Assembly (NCBI GenBank): GCA_020536535.1 | Contig: JAHLWZ010000386.1 | Location: 96,308 to 160,307, forward strand | Length of the DNA stretch: 64,000 nucleotides | Origin: Pelomyxa schiedti | Lineage: Eukaryota > Evosea > Pelobiontida > Pelomyxidae | Direction of reading: 5' to 3' | Notes under the pieces: model-generated | Databases searched by the model: none | What the model saw: the letters and a program-made list of their open reading frames with translations, nothing else | Told to the model about the DNA's origin: nothing | In this document: positions 45,536 to 57,377 of the stretch, one piece after another | Layout of the letters: each line of letters opens with the position of its first letter | Position numbering within the stretch: the first letter of the stretch is position 1 | Made by a program: the position numbers and the translations under genes

Positions 45536-48036
45536 TTACAAGTTTTGAGTTTGTTGAGGTAAAACTACCACAGTAGAAGCAGGGATCATAACTGGTGATG
45601 CTACCAACAAGGCTGTAGGTGGAATTGCTTCTGCTTCTATTTGTGCTATTGTTGTAGAAGTGGATTGCTGAAGCTGTTGCCGAGGTGATCGCGGCTTGCG
45701 GAATTTCGAGTGGGGGAGAGTTAGGGGTGGAGGTGGTGGAGGCGGTACAATTATGGGTTGTTGTGCCGGTGATGCCTGTGTGGCCAGTGGCAGAGACTGA
45801 GACAGGGACTGAGCCTGAGCCTGAGACTGGGACAGGGACTGAGCGGTTGGTGAGGACTTCGCGTGCTGCTGCCGGCCTTTGATTTGGTTGATGAGGTGGT
45901 CGCGGTATGCCTTGTAGTTGGGGCCCGTGAAGTCGTTGTATAGAACTGTCCTTATTAGGAGCGAGTAGTCCTTTTTGTTGAGGTTCGGCATTTGCAGAAG
46001 CTCGGATGCTGTTTTAAGAGCCTGGGTTGATTTTGCAGTTGCGGATGTTGAGGTCGAATTTGAGGATGAGGATGAGGTTGAGGTTGATGTTGATGTTGAC
46101 GTTGACGTTGACGTTGACGTTGATGTTGACGTTGATGTGGAAGTAGAAGTGGGTGTTGATGATGACACTGATGTCGATGCTGAAGCTGAAACTGAAGTTG
46201 GTGTTGGAGTTGATTGGGAGGTGCCGGTGGAAGAAGCTGGGTTCTGCGATGGTGGTTGTTGGCTGGACAGAGTGAGGAACTTTGTTAGGGATGGCTTGGT
46301 GTAGTGAAGGAGTGTTGTGGCTCGGAGGGATTGCAGACTGACATCGGGAAGAACTACAACTTGGCGATCGGTCACATATACAAATGCTGGTGCCGGGTGA
46401 CCTCGTTCCATGGAAAATACCCCTTTTTGAGTGAGACTGGTTAATTTTTAGTTGGTTTTGGAAAGACTTTCACCTGCACAAAATGCAAAAACACTATCTG
46501 AGAAGTTGAACAAGGCCACATCTCCATCGGAACTCACTATATATGTAGTGCCATCCCATTTGCATAACACAATCTAAATCCACAACTTGAGGACTTGGGA
46601 GGAGAGAATTCGGGTGTTACCTCCTCATATCCGTCATGTGTAATGTCAAGGCATGCTAGGGCAAGAACGGGACTGTCACCATGGAATTTATGCTCCCAAA
46701 TAAGTTTGTCAGCGCACTGAAGCCGAAGCTCTCCGGTAAGCGTGGCTATTGCAAAGTGTTGTGCACATGTGGTTTTGCCTGATGATGTCTTATGTAGGCT
46801 AATGATCTCAGTCTTCCCGTGCGTGACAGAAACTTGATGCGCAAGTGCTTTTGGACTCATTTCTGAGAGGACCATTGGCTTCTGCAGAGGTGCTTTGCGG
46901 GGATCAGGAGGTGTGACTTGAGGGGTGGAATTTCCACTGGCCGGGTCCAACCGCCACAGGCGAACGTCACCACTTGCATTGATAACCAAATAGTGGTGGC
47001 ATAACTTAGTCACGTCAGATCACTAACAGAAACAGGTCAGTAGATATACCAATTCATTAAGTCCAACAATCAAAACTGGTTTTAAACCTTCATAACACAC
47101 ACAGAGGGTCTCTACCTGGTGTGAATAAATTTCCCTTAAGGCCCCTGAGTGCGGTTACCTGTCCAGACAGCTTCCACTTCTTTTTCAAAACTAATTCATA
47201 GGCTGCACGACTAGCAATGTAGTTATGTGCCGAGTGAAACGTTCCAGATTCAGGAGCCATTACCTCCAAGGCACTTGCAGAAGAGGTTGTACGTATTTCT
47301 GCAGATGGAAGTGTTGACTTTTCTTCCAGAAAAAAAGCATGAAGGGATCTGTCATGAGTGCCAAGTACGAGTTCATTCTTTCCATCGCCATCTTTCAACA
47401 AATGTAAGTTCGATCAAGAACTCATGGGCAGTCTCCATTATTACCAATATCTGCAATCAGCAGAGCACTGACATTAGTTGGTGAAGACAATGTGACAGGA
47501 CTTGGAAGTGGGCTGTTTGTACCCACAGAGTTGAAGAAATGACACCAACCCTCTGAAGTGGCAACCACTATGGAATTCTTATAGAAGACTCAAGTGGGTT
47601 AAGCAGTTCACGTTATAATAGTCATACTACTGATATAGTGCACTTAAACAAACATCTTCTATTTAAGAATAAAGAAGAGGTCAGCCCACCTTCCCACAAT
47701 TGAGAACGTCTCCCACTGCCACGCATATAATTGTGCCGAGCTCGACTGTGAACCTTATGTCTGTGCCCTTTACCAAATAGAGCTTCCCATCCAGAGTCCC
47801 AACCACCAGTTCGTTCTCCTTTCGTTTGGAATGAGGTCAAAAGCAATGAAAACTCGTTCACCAGCTACAACACCCACCAACCTGGTCGTTGTCAACATCA
47901 CCAAGTGCCACTGCTCTCTTGAATACGTTGGCATTGGTGGGGAACACCTGCCAATTGTGGGAATGAATTACTACCGCCTCAACTACAAAGACGTGCAGCA
48001 CACCTGACGTCCGAAAAAACTCACTTGCCGCACCAT
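45536..48036 (-). CDS. ITFG2: ITFG2 homologue (KICSTOR subunit) with a Ser/Thr-rich C-terminal tail
   Basis: ITFG2 is a beta-propeller subunit of KICSTOR, which holds GATOR1 at lysosomes to restrain TORC1 when amino acids are scarce. Family hallmarks in order: ALGDVDNDQ then ELVVGTLDGKLYLV, a VAVGDV segment, ATSEGWCHFFNS, DGDGKNELVLGTHDRSLHAFF, KKKWKLSGQVTALRG, FAIATLTGELRLQ, ADKLIWEHKF, LDITHDGYEEV and AFVYVTDRQVVVL. The true start appears to be ATG 48036 (MVRQ, first intron next); the frame further upstream lacks an ATG. Animal ITFG2 ends soon after the last strand, but here about 250 more residues follow: an (ST)n repeat, a helical patch (KKDYSLLIRTVLYNDF) and Gln/Pro-rich sequence to 45536. 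Converges with the Rho fusion gene, 44 bases between stops. Confidence 0.88.
46060..46200 (-). repeat. Hexanucleotide microsatellite coding (Ser-Thr)n
   Basis: GTTGA(C/T)- and GTTGAT-type six-base units on the plus strand encode alternating Ser-Thr in the ITFG2 tail. It is expected to vary in length between strains. Confidence 0.85.
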
Positions 48037-48333
48037 CTGTACTTCGCCAACGAAACAAAATTTTGTTTGTGATGAAACCTTCGGCTCTGGGTTCAAAGGA
48101 ACGAAAAGAAAAAAAGAAGGAGTGGTAGCGTTGCGTGTTCAGGTATTGTTTTCATAGAAATCGAAGGATTTTAAATTTTGCGTGTCGTTCTTGCTCTTGT
48201 GGCTGTGCTGATCTTCTCATGTTTATCTTTTCAATTTACGAAGATAAAGAAGTAACAGCACAACTTTGCACTCCCCAAATTTTCTTGGCTCAGAACCGTC
48301 TTTTTAGCATCAAGTTGTCTCTCTGAGGAATAC

Positions 48334-49238
48334 TTATGGGTGGGAGAGAAGGATCAACCTGAACGTAATTTTTTTATTTCTCTGGTGCTGGAAAAAGACA
48401 AAAGGAGCGTGGGGAGGTCTGTAGTACACAGAGAGCGAGATGAAGCGGGAACCGTGTTGCGAGGATGAGGTGGTGGGAGGACTTTGGCGGGGCCGTGTAG
48501 GCGTTGCTGTTGTTGCTGTGGGTTGTGGAGGCTGCAGACGACCATGGAGGAACACTAGACGGCGCGGCGGAATCGGCATAGGGCCGTGCTGCTGCTGGGG
48601 GTGCAGCGCGGAGGGGGCTGCCGCTGCCGCCGACGCGGAGTCCCTGTGCGATGGAGGGGGAGGCGGAGGACGCGACGGCGAGCTTCTGCTGCTTCTGCTG
48701 CTGCTGCTGCGGCGGCGGCGGCCGCGGTGCTCGTCTTGATGGCGGTGGCGCCGCTCCTCTTGGTCCTGCATGTAGCGCTCGCGGTGTTGATGGGGCCAGG
48801 TGGCAGGGCCTCCTTCTCGCCAGGTCTTCTGGTGTCGTTGGTCCGTAGAGTGACATTTCTCCCAGATCTTGGGTAGACTACACCGCTAAGCTCCTCGTAC
48901 CAGTGCCTTGCACATGATCTCCTACTCTTCGAACTTCATTAACGTGAGTCGCTCTGCTTTGCCATCCACGTCGCGCTCCTTGGCCTGTGTTTTGTGAAAA
49001 AAAAAAAAAGAATCACCAGCGCAACCACATGCACACAACATACAGTTCCTCAGAGTGGGCAACAGCACCTTGATCACCCCCTTTCGTCTGTGGCGACTCG
49101 GTACGCTGGTATACCATCGGGCTACTCACACCCCCGGTGGTACTCCTGGGCCATTTCTCTCACACCTTCTAGAACTTGGTGATTGGAGGTTGTGTGCGAT
49201 GGTCTCCCTAAGACCTTGTTGATGTCAACTAATTTCAT
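48334..49238 (-). CDS. Arg/Ser- and Pro-rich hypothetical protein
   Basis: The ATG at 49238 reads KLVDINKVLGRPSHT and LEGVREMAQEYHRG, then after an intron EELY joined to AKERDVDGKAERLTLMK. After poorly resolved splicing near 48880-48940 comes IWEKCHSTDQRHQKTWREGG, RYMQDQEERRHRHQDEH and an RRRRSSSSRSSRSS tract, then Pro/Ala/Gln-rich sequence to a stop at 48334. The RS-like tract and charged helices suggest a nuclear RNA-processing protein, but no family is recognised. The segment around 48910-48950 contains in-frame stops unless small introns are removed, so the middle is uncertain. Starts head to head with the RecQ helicase, 18 bases apart. Confidence 0.5.
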
Positions 49239-49256
49239 TTCCGTGTTTGGACAGAC

Positions 49257-52200
49257 ATGGCGGACGTCGACAAAGCGACACTGCAGGAGCCCGGGGGCGG
49301 GGGCGAGGGGGCGCTGGCGGGGGACTGGGAGGCAGCGGCGGGGGAGGTGGTGCGGCGGCACTGGGGGCACGCGGGGCTGCGGGGGCACCAGCAGGGGGCG
49401 GTGGGGGCGTGGGCCTCCGGGCGCGACTGCGTGGTGTGCATGGCCGCGTCGTCGGGCAAGTCGCTGTGCTACCAGGTGCCCCCGCTGGTCTCGGACGCCG
49501 TCTGCGTCGTCGTGTCCCCGCTCATCAGCCTCATGGCCGACCAGGTCATGAGGCTCACCCAAGTTGGCGTCCGCGCAACGTGCGCCGCTGTTTTGTTGTT
49601 TTGTTGTTTTGCTGTTTGTTTGGTTTGGGTTAGTCCAGTGTCAGTGGTTTTTATAGTGTGCTATATATTTATTTGCCAGTGTATATGTGGTGTGGTGGTT
49701 GCTTTTGCCTCACCAAGCTCAACTTTGTCCAATCAAGGTATCTGTCCTCGACTAAGCCTTCCACTCCAAAGGAGGATGCCATGTTGGGCGCAGGAGAGTT
49801 CTCAGTGGTGTACCTTTCCCCTGAGAGGCTGCGCAGTGTTGTAGACCTGATGAAGGAAATGAACAGCAAGAGGCCAATAACCCTTTTCGCGGTCGATGAA
49901 GCACATTGTGTCAGTGAGTGGGGGCACGACTTCAGGCCTGATTACAGACAATTGAACCTGCTAAGGGAATCGTTCCCTCATGTGCCTATCATGGCTCTCA
50001 CTGGTGATTTCCTTTTCCTTTGCTTTTTTCCCCAAGAAATCTTAATCTGATTCTCAAAGCAACTGCAACACCCAGAGTCCGTGCAGACATCATTGAACAG
50101 TTGCATATGAAGTTGCACATCTTTATTTATTGAAAGAGCCATACCTCAGATCTTACTTTTCTGCAGAGATCCCATTTTAATCATGGGAACAGTTAATAGA
50201 CCAAACTTGTTTTACTCTGTGCACGAAAAAACTTCACTGGAGAGTGACCTCGCCTCTTTCGTTGCATGCCAACGAGAGGAGTCTCTGGCGGAACCAACCA
50301 TAATATATGCCCCAACGATTCAGGAAACCGAAGATGTGAGGCTATTTGCACACCCACTCATTAACTTGGTGTTAATTTCAGTCAAGATAAATAGATTCCT
50401 TCTGCAACAGGGTATTGCAAGCGCCGTTTACCATTCTACACTTTCACCAACACAACGGGAAAGCACTTACTGGGAATTTGTGTGTGACAAGCTCTCAGTT
50501 GTTGTTGCAACAATTGCCTTTGGAATGGGGATTGACAAACAGGTAATGCGAAGGACTCAAGCCTCTGCACCTAAAGTTTTACTTCAAGGACGTACGAAAA
50601 ATCATTCACTGGGGACCTCCGCGGATGATTGAGGCCTATTACCAGCAAAGTGGGAGGGCGGGTAGAGACTTACAACCTGCTCAGTGCGTCCTTTATTGGT
50701 CACCAGCTGACTTTGGCAAGGTTTTTCCCGTTGTGAGCGGCACCCTGATCTTGGATTTAAGGCCTACACTAGGCTGGGTTTTGCATCTCTCATGGGGTAG
50801 GAGTTATCAGGAGCCCTGAGAAGCAAGAAATGCTCTCTGTAATGAGAGATTATGCCACCAATACCACTGTGTGTCGGCACAATTTCATCATGAGTGTATG
50901 ATTCCACTTGCAAATGAGTCAAAAATGACGCAACGCAACAGTATTTCGGAGAAGAGCCTTTGCCTGTACCATGTGGGAATTGTGATGTGTGCCTGAGAAA
51001 GAAGCAAGATGAGCAAGATTTTTCTGCAAGCTCTGTTCTTCTTTTGACAGTTATTGAGCAAACAGGCGAGAAATTTGGTTTAGGAACACCCATCATGGTG
51101 AGAAATTCCTTTTTAAAAGAAACCTAATTTTGGGACACAGGTATTACGTGGCTCAAATGGGAAAAAAATCGTGGACTACGGGTTCATGTCACTTCCCTCC
51201 CACGGTAAAGGAAGACACCACACGGGTATTTGCATTCATTTCACTACAATGGTTTAGCTCACTTTTTTCCTCAGAAAGATGGTGGAAAGAGCTCTCTTTC
51301 CTTCTGAAGAGGGCAGGTTATCTTGTTGAAACACCTATGTTGGGGTATTCCATAATACAGCTTTCCACCAAAGGAAAAGCTTTTCTGAAAAACATGCCCG
51401 TCCCACCCTTGATGCTCCCTGTGACACCAATTTTAAAGAGCGAGAGTGAGCAGAAAACCCCTTTGCGCACTCAACTACCAATTACTTTATCACCAAGTAC
51501 CAGGCAAATAGTTGCCACACCACTTGCAAGTCAGACGACCGCTCAGACTGCAACAAAACGATTGGTATGAAGTTTCCTTCCAATGTGCGCGCCACTAAAC
51601 ACTTTTCAAGGATCCAGATACAGTAGCCTTGTTCAAAGCCCTTTTATTGAGCCGACTACGAGAATCCGAGAGGATCAATGTTCCTCCTTTCTTAATTGCC
51701 TCCGAACAACTTCTCTCAAACATAGCAAGATTGAAACCAACCTCACTAGAAGAGCTTGCTACAATCGAAGGAATGGATGCCCAGAGGTGTTCCACTCACG
51801 GACAGATATTTTGTGACATCGTCACGCAATTCAGCAGAGACCACGACCCCTCTTTTATACCCCCAGTAACCACACCCGTCCCCACAAAGGCGGTCACACC
51901 CTTGAAAGCAACAGTTGCAGTGGACCAAGTGCAACCAAATGGTGTACCTCCAGCTGAAATCCCATTGGGCTCCACTGCACCACACACGTCACCTCTAGTC
52001 CCGGTTTCACAGACCAACAAGACTCCTCCACTTCCGGCTTCACAAACCCCGCTTCCGCCTGTTGTTGCCACAGTATACCGCACCTATCAGAGCAATCCAA
52101 GCCTCACCCTCAACGACGTTGCCGCCAAAGTCGGAATCCTCATTCCCACAGTACAGAGTTATTTGTCAACAGCACTTGATAGTGGTTACCCCATAGACTT

Positions 52201-52846
52201 CTCTCGTTTGGAAATACCCCAAGAAATTTTGGACGAAATAAAGCACGGCTCTGTGAACTCAACAACCTCCACTACAACCACAACCTCCGCAACCACAGCC
52301 CAAAACTATGGGCAGAGGAGCCTGGTGCTCTCAATGACATCACACCCACAACTCAACAGCACCTCCTTTGTGGAACCCTTCCAGCGAGCCGCGCTCAAGC
52401 CAACGAAAAGGCAAGCACCCGGCAACGATCAGTTCTACTTCATGGACTCACGGAAGCCCAAAACATCCAGAGTGAGCACCACCACCTACACCCCTCATTC
52501 CTCCTCCAACTCCAACTCCAACACAAGCACTAAGCCACCACAACACCCCGCAGCCCTGGTGGCCCCCTCAAAACAGCAACTACCCGCTACACTCCTCCAC
52601 TTTGCTCCTCCTTCCAATTCAAGGCAGAAAGACCCTCTTCCTCCACCCCCACTACCAAACAATTCCATTTCCGGCACGAAACGAACAGCATCACCAACTC
52701 CCACCAATACAGAACCACCTCTAGCAAGAAATACTAGTGTTGTGGGAACACAACAATTCACGCTGGACAAAGCACTACGGCTGGGCACAATGCCCTACTT
52801 TGGAGAGTTGGTAAACTACTTCAACAGTAAGAGAAAGTACTTTTAA
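49257..52846 (+). CDS. RecQ-family DNA helicase with RQC and HRDC domains
   Basis: A 3'-5' DNA helicase for recombination and replication-fork repair. Motifs: I (Walker A) MAASSGKSLCYQVPP, Ia VVSPLISLMADQV, II FAVDEAHCVSEWGHDFRPDY, III MALTATATPRVR (across an intron), IV PTIIYAP, V VVATIAFGMGIDK, VI QQSGRAGRD. The RQC region includes a zinc site PCGNCDVCLRKK and a winged helix. HRDC lies at about 51625-51835 (LLLSRLRESERINVPPFLIA). A second helix-turn-helix (TYQSNPSLTLNDVAAKVG, about 52085-52140) as in WRN follows, then a Ser/Thr/Pro-rich tail ending at TAA 52846. There is no N-terminal exonuclease; the first exon is Gly/Glu-rich. The lineage is WRN-like by the IAVDEAHCISEWGHDF-type block. 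The first exon is far more GC-rich than the rest. Confidence 0.9.
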
Positions 52847-52875
52847 CACCTAGAATAGAACATTGCGCAATTGGA

Positions 52876-52881
52876 AATAAA
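52876..52881 (+). terminator. AATAAA polyadenylation signal for the RecQ gene
   Basis: Thirty bases after the RecQ stop and 25 bases before the convergent gene's stop at 52906. Confidence 0.55.
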
Positions 52882-52905
52882 TAGTGGTTTTTTTTCAACC
52901 CAACA

Positions 52906-55676
52906 TTAAGAAATCGGCCCCACTGTTGAGGTATCAATTGCAACGAAGCCAAGGCTGTAGGCTGGTGAAGTGGGCAACAGCGTGTAATCGTTGTTCGCGT
53001 GATCAACAAACTGGATGTTAAAGGGGTTCACAGTTAGGAAAAACGATGTACTCCTCAAAGAAAGAATGTTACTTGAGGATCCGCAAGGAGAGAGTGAGTG
53101 TCTTTTCCTGTCGCTTGCCACTCGGCAAATGTCATGCCAAGGAACCGGGTGTCCTCCTTGGTTTCATCATTCCACCAGCAGTTGTAGTCAAGCGTCATGT
53201 TAACAAAACCTTGAAACAGTTACAAGGTAAAGTTCAAAAGGGAAAACATCTACCTGTGTCAGAGGTTTCGTACAACAATGACCCTGAGTCAGCATAGACA
53301 ACATTGGTGATAAACGAAAAGCTGGAGCAGCACCCAGTAGGATTGGACTGGTCACATGTTCCTGTCCACTGTGATGACCTGACAGCAGAGTCACAATGAC
53401 TCAATTGTTGTAGCATGTCCACATCACCAAAGATATTGTTCGCAATTATGTTGTCTGTACCATAGTGCTGGTGGAATCCCGCACCTGGACTGCTGGTAAA
53501 CAGAGCGCAATTTGGCGTATCAAGCGCTACTTACATTTGGTGTTGTAAACAATATTGTTTCTGAGTTCGATCTCGCGTGATCCCTCATCTGTGTAGAGCC
53601 CCCAGCCTCCATAGTCGAAAGACTCAACTTCGTGACAGATATTATTGTAAATTTTTGTGCCAGGTTGGTGTCCTAGAGTGTACACACAAGCCATATCTGC
53701 GATTTTCTGTTAGAAGAACCACGGGGTAGACTAACCTGAGAGGTATCCCAGTCCTATATTGTAAATGTAGTTGTACTCAATTATATTCCCACTTACTGAC
53801 GTGTCAGCATAACCCCAGGTCCAGCCAAGGCTTACACCTTTTACTGTTCAATCTCTGTTGATTTTGTATGGAAGGATAAACCTGTATAGGCGAAGTCGTG
53901 AATGCTGTTGTGCTGTACATACAAGTCCTGCACCTGTTGTCCAAACACACCAACACCCATTTGGTAGTAGTACCCTCCATACTCAAGCACAGAATTTGAA
54001 AGAGTATTGTTTACCACACGTAAATCTTTATTTGATTCCACTCCCCCTTGAGGAGGACCTGTTTTCATTGCTTTTAGAAAGATCACTTTGTGAAGGGACA
54101 TACCAGCACGGAAAGCACCAGCACCCATATCGTACATGTGACAATTTGTGATGTAATTGTTGAAGTCAGCTTTCTGCAACCACATGGCATAACCTCCAAC
54201 ATGGGCAATGGTGAGTCCAGAAAGGATCCAATTTCTAGGAAGGTGTCATGGAAAGAGCGGACTTGGAACTGGTCTTACCTGCAGCCGTAGAGATGGATAG
54301 CAGCAGTGGTGAGGAAGGATGCTGATTGATCAGTGCATGAGGAAGCAAAGCAAGAATCCGTTTCAACCTTGCAGTATATAAGAGGGGAATAATAAGGGAT
54401 GGGGAACAAAGGTACCTCCGCATATTGGAAAGTGAAGTTGTGGAACTCCACATATTCCACGTAGGTTCCCGAAAGAGGGTCACCAGTAGCCTTTAGAAGA
54501 GAAAGTGGTTGGGGAACACGGCAATCAAGCAAATCAAGGTTATATTCCGCAGATTCCGGCATATAGTAGAGTATGTTGGTTGAGCGGTCAAAGTAAAACT
54601 CCCCTTTGAAAAAGTTTAAGAAGGGCATAAAGTTGATGCATGCCTATACCTGGGGTATCAAGGGCCTCGAACATGTTCTGGAAAAAGAACCTCTTATTTC
54701 CAGAGGAACCAGAACCATAGCTGCATGAGAAAGAATTCTTTAGCGTTATGGTATTGGTGTCTGCATCAATAGATGTGATTTGGTGCACACCAGCAACCCA
54801 AATTTCATATCTGGTGGCTGAATCAGTGGGAGAGTGCAAAATAGGGGAGGTACAAAACAATTTCAACATCACCCAGGTTAACAGGATCCGTCGAGGGGAT
54901 TTGATCAGCCCAAAATTTAACCGTGGAACTGTTTCGGTGAATGTGAGAACAGAGAAAGGGAATATAAGCAGAGAGGGGATTTACTCAGTGCAATCACGGT
55001 AACTTGCAGTATCCCCCCTAGCAAGTGTCTTTCTGTGCCCATTAACAAAGAACTGCCTGTTCTATCATTAGCCTGCATTATTTGCCAAATAACCGAAAAA
55101 ACTCCCCCCCACCCAAATTCAAATCCCGAAACGCAAACTCACTAAAAAATGTACAAAAAAAAAAAAAAAAAAAAAATCAAAAAAAACCTGAAATATCCAG
55201 TACCAGCCGGCAACTTTGCCTCATAAGCACCAGCTACCACAGACGACTTGGCCCACCCTTGCACCCTGATCCCGCCGCTCACCAGCACCTCGCCGGTTCC
55301 CCACACGCTCCAAACCACAGGCCGGTAGGCAGACCCCGAGTCGGACTCGTCGAACTGGAGCCCCTCCGTGACGAGGTACTCGCCCGGGGCGACGTGGACG
55401 CCGACCGAGGCCGACAGCGGGCGGCTCAGCCCGCGCACGGCCTCCTGCGCCCTCGTGAGCGTGGCGAAGGGGTACGCGCTGCTGCCGTCCGCAGTGTCGT
55501 TCCCTGCGGGTTGGTGGTTGTTAGCGAACTGAATGTTGAAAGACTATCTGCTGTGGCGTAGCGTGGGCGGGGATTTCGTAAAGGGGCCACAGGACAGTAC
55601 CGGTAGTGGAGACGTAAAAGTCGATGGAACACGACGCGTAAACCGCCAACAACAGAACGCAAACGACGAGCTTCAT
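52906..55676 (-). CDS. Secreted right-handed beta-helix (pectate-lyase-like) protein
   Basis: The ATG at 55676 gives a signal peptide ([15 protein letters not shown]) and then [24 protein letters not shown], the classic opening of DUF1565/NosD-type parallel beta-helices. Next are [17 protein letters not shown] and [10 protein letters not shown]. Helix rungs are seen through repeated N-x-I/V patterns, such as [57 protein letters not shown] and [10 protein letters not shown]. The final part reads [21 protein letters not shown] and ends GPIS at 52906, a C-terminal pattern ([12 protein letters not shown]-type) typical of bacterial and protist secreted beta-helices. Ten or more short introns, one with a poly-A run (plus strand 55153-55175). 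Could be a polysaccharide lyase or binding protein; no catalytic triad was assigned. About 50% of the fold call rests on pattern recognition. Confidence 0.75.
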
Positions 55677-55865
55677 GTTTTCGATCGGTTTGATTTACTG
55701 TAAAATGTGAGGAACGGCGGGAAGACCTTGCAAGGTTTTTTTGGGTTGCTGTTACATTGCTTGATTGACTGTAACATTGGAATCCCTATGCCAAGGACCT
55801 CCCACAAAAGAAAGGTTTTTTTTGCTTCGTGAGGCAAATCACTTTTTTTTTTAGAATTCACTGGT

Positions 55866-57149
55866 TTAGAGTGTGTCCAAGTCCAAAAGAAGTAGCTCAT
55901 CATGGTACTCTGTGGGAGCATTGAGTGCTGCAGAAAAGTGACTGCTACCTCCAAACACCGCCATCCTGTTGGAAATCACCACTGATGTGTGGAACCCACG
56001 GCCGGCCGGCTTTTTGGCACTGGGTGAAGCTTTCTTGCAGAAGACCTGGAACCCTGATTGCGTTGCCGGGTTTGTGTTAGGAGTGAGCACATACACATCG
56101 GCGGTATGGGTGTTGTCTTGCAATCTTCCGCCAAACAGCACCACCATCCTGCCGGTAGATACAGCAGTGACAAATGAGCACGGCGGCGGAATTTCCCCAG
56201 AGACCGTAAGCTCGGTCCACTTCGCAATGTGCTTGGAGCCTTTGTCGGATGTAACGGTAGTAACGTTGAGCTTCCAGAAGTCGTTTGCTCGGCCGCCCAT
56301 GTTTGTTCTTCCACCAAATACGAGTATATCATCTGCCCCAATCATAGCAACAGCGCACGCACACCGCGGTGCCGGCTGTGGAGAGCCCGGCGCCAATTCT
56401 ACCGGCTCCCAAACTGGATCAACGGAATTCGTAGCCGGATTCACACTAGCCGCGTTCAGCACGTGCACGTCATTGAACCAAGTGAGAGACAGCTCCTCCT
56501 CACCCATAGAATCAGAGCTCTGAGCCGCCGGCACAGGCCCAAACCCACCAAACACAACGATTCTTCCCCCAGGCAATGCCACGCACCCGGCCTTGTCCCT
56601 CCCCGATGGTCCCGGTACCACACTCCTCCCACAATCACACTTCTTCCACACAGGATCCCCCCCATTAATAGGAGCACTAGCAGCAGCACTCACGGGCGTC
56701 GTGGTCGCAGTATCTTTCGATTTTGTATTTGTATTTGGACTTGGATTTGCACTTGCAGTTGCAGGTGCAGGTGCAGTTGCTGGTGCGACGGACATGTCGA
56801 GGCAGTGGACGTCCGAGTGCCACGGCGAGGAGCGCGAGAGGGACAGCCCGCCGATGACGTAGGCGCGGTCGCCCACGACGGCGGCCGCGGCGCCCGACGC
56901 GGGCTCGGGGGCGGCGTCGGCGGCGTCGACGCGGCGCCACGCGCCCAGCACCGCGGCGTCGTAGCACCACATGGAGGACGTCTGGACCGTGGCGGACTCG
57001 CTGAGCGCCGAGGCGACGCTGCCGCCCAGCACGAAGATGCGCGAGGTCGCGGCGTGGACGAACGACACGTGGCCCTCCCGCGCCTCGGGCCGCGGCTCCG
57101 TGTACACCTGCGACCACGTCGCCGTGCTTGCTGTAGCGCTGCCGCTCAT
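55866..57149 (-). CDS. Intronless Kelch-repeat protein (427 aa)
   Basis: A single open frame from ATG 57149 to TAG 55866 with about six Kelch blades: HVSFVHAATSRIFVLGGS, AAAAVVGDRAYVIGGLSL, AGCVALPGGRIVVFGGFG, CAVAMIGADDILVFGGRT, VTAVSTGRMVVLFGGRL and TSVVISNRMAVFGGS. Each ends in a Gly-Gly doublet preceded by hydrophobics, and W...D..N positions recur. No F-box, BTB or other domain accompanies the blades. The insert between blades two and three is Ala/Thr/Pro low complexity. The 5' third is GC-rich, as in other first exons here. Without introns in an intron-dense region it may be a retrocopy, though no poly-A relic was confirmed. Actin- or partner-binding scaffold is the general role of such proteins. 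Confidence 0.9.
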   Translation of the reverse strand: MSGSATASTATWSQVYTEPRPEAREGHVSFVHAATSRIFVLGGSVASALSESATVQTSSMWCYDAAVLGAWRRVDAADAAPEPASGAAAAVVGDRAYVIGGLSLSRSSPWHSDVHCLDMSVAPATAPAPATASANPSPNTNTKSKDTATTTPVSAAASAPINGGDPVWKKCDCGRSVVPGPSGRDKAGCVALPGGRIVVFGGFGPVPAAQSSDSMGEEELSLTWFNDVHVLNAASVNPATNSVDPVWEPVELAPGSPQPAPRCACAVAMIGADDILVFGGRTNMGGRANDFWKLNVTTVTSDKGSKHIAKWTELTVSGEIPPPCSFVTAVSTGRMVVLFGGRLQDNTHTADVYVLTPNTNPATQSGFQVFCKKASPSAKKPAGRGFHTSVVISNRMAVFGGSSHFSAALNAPTEYHDELLLLDLDTL

Positions 57150-57377
57150 CCTAGAAATTGGTTTTTTGTTTGTCTCCCTTTGTTTTTCTCGGAATTTCTG
57201 TCTCGGGGTGATCGCCCCGTTCTGAGCTTACAAATACCTCGATAGAGGTTGGGCAACAGCAATAATGAATAGCATTGGGTTCTTTTTTTTCCCAGTCTGA
57301 AAGTGATTACTTCTAGAAAAGGGAGCCAAAGGTCTGACTTTCCTGTTAACTCTCAACACCCCCACCCCCCTGGGACA

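Noticed and set aside
45975-46304. Plus-strand Val-Asp repeat frame
   Set aside because: Antisense reading of the (Ser-Thr)n microsatellite in the ITFG2 tail.
48374-48876. Plus-strand Arg/Gly- and Leu-rich frames
   Set aside because: Reverse reading of an Arg/Ser/Pro low-complexity stretch; the minus-strand frame shows RS-type order and an upstream start.
56229-57245. 338-codon plus-strand frame opposite the Kelch gene
   Set aside because: Arg/His-rich antisense frame of a GC-rich exon; the minus strand has six regular Kelch blades.
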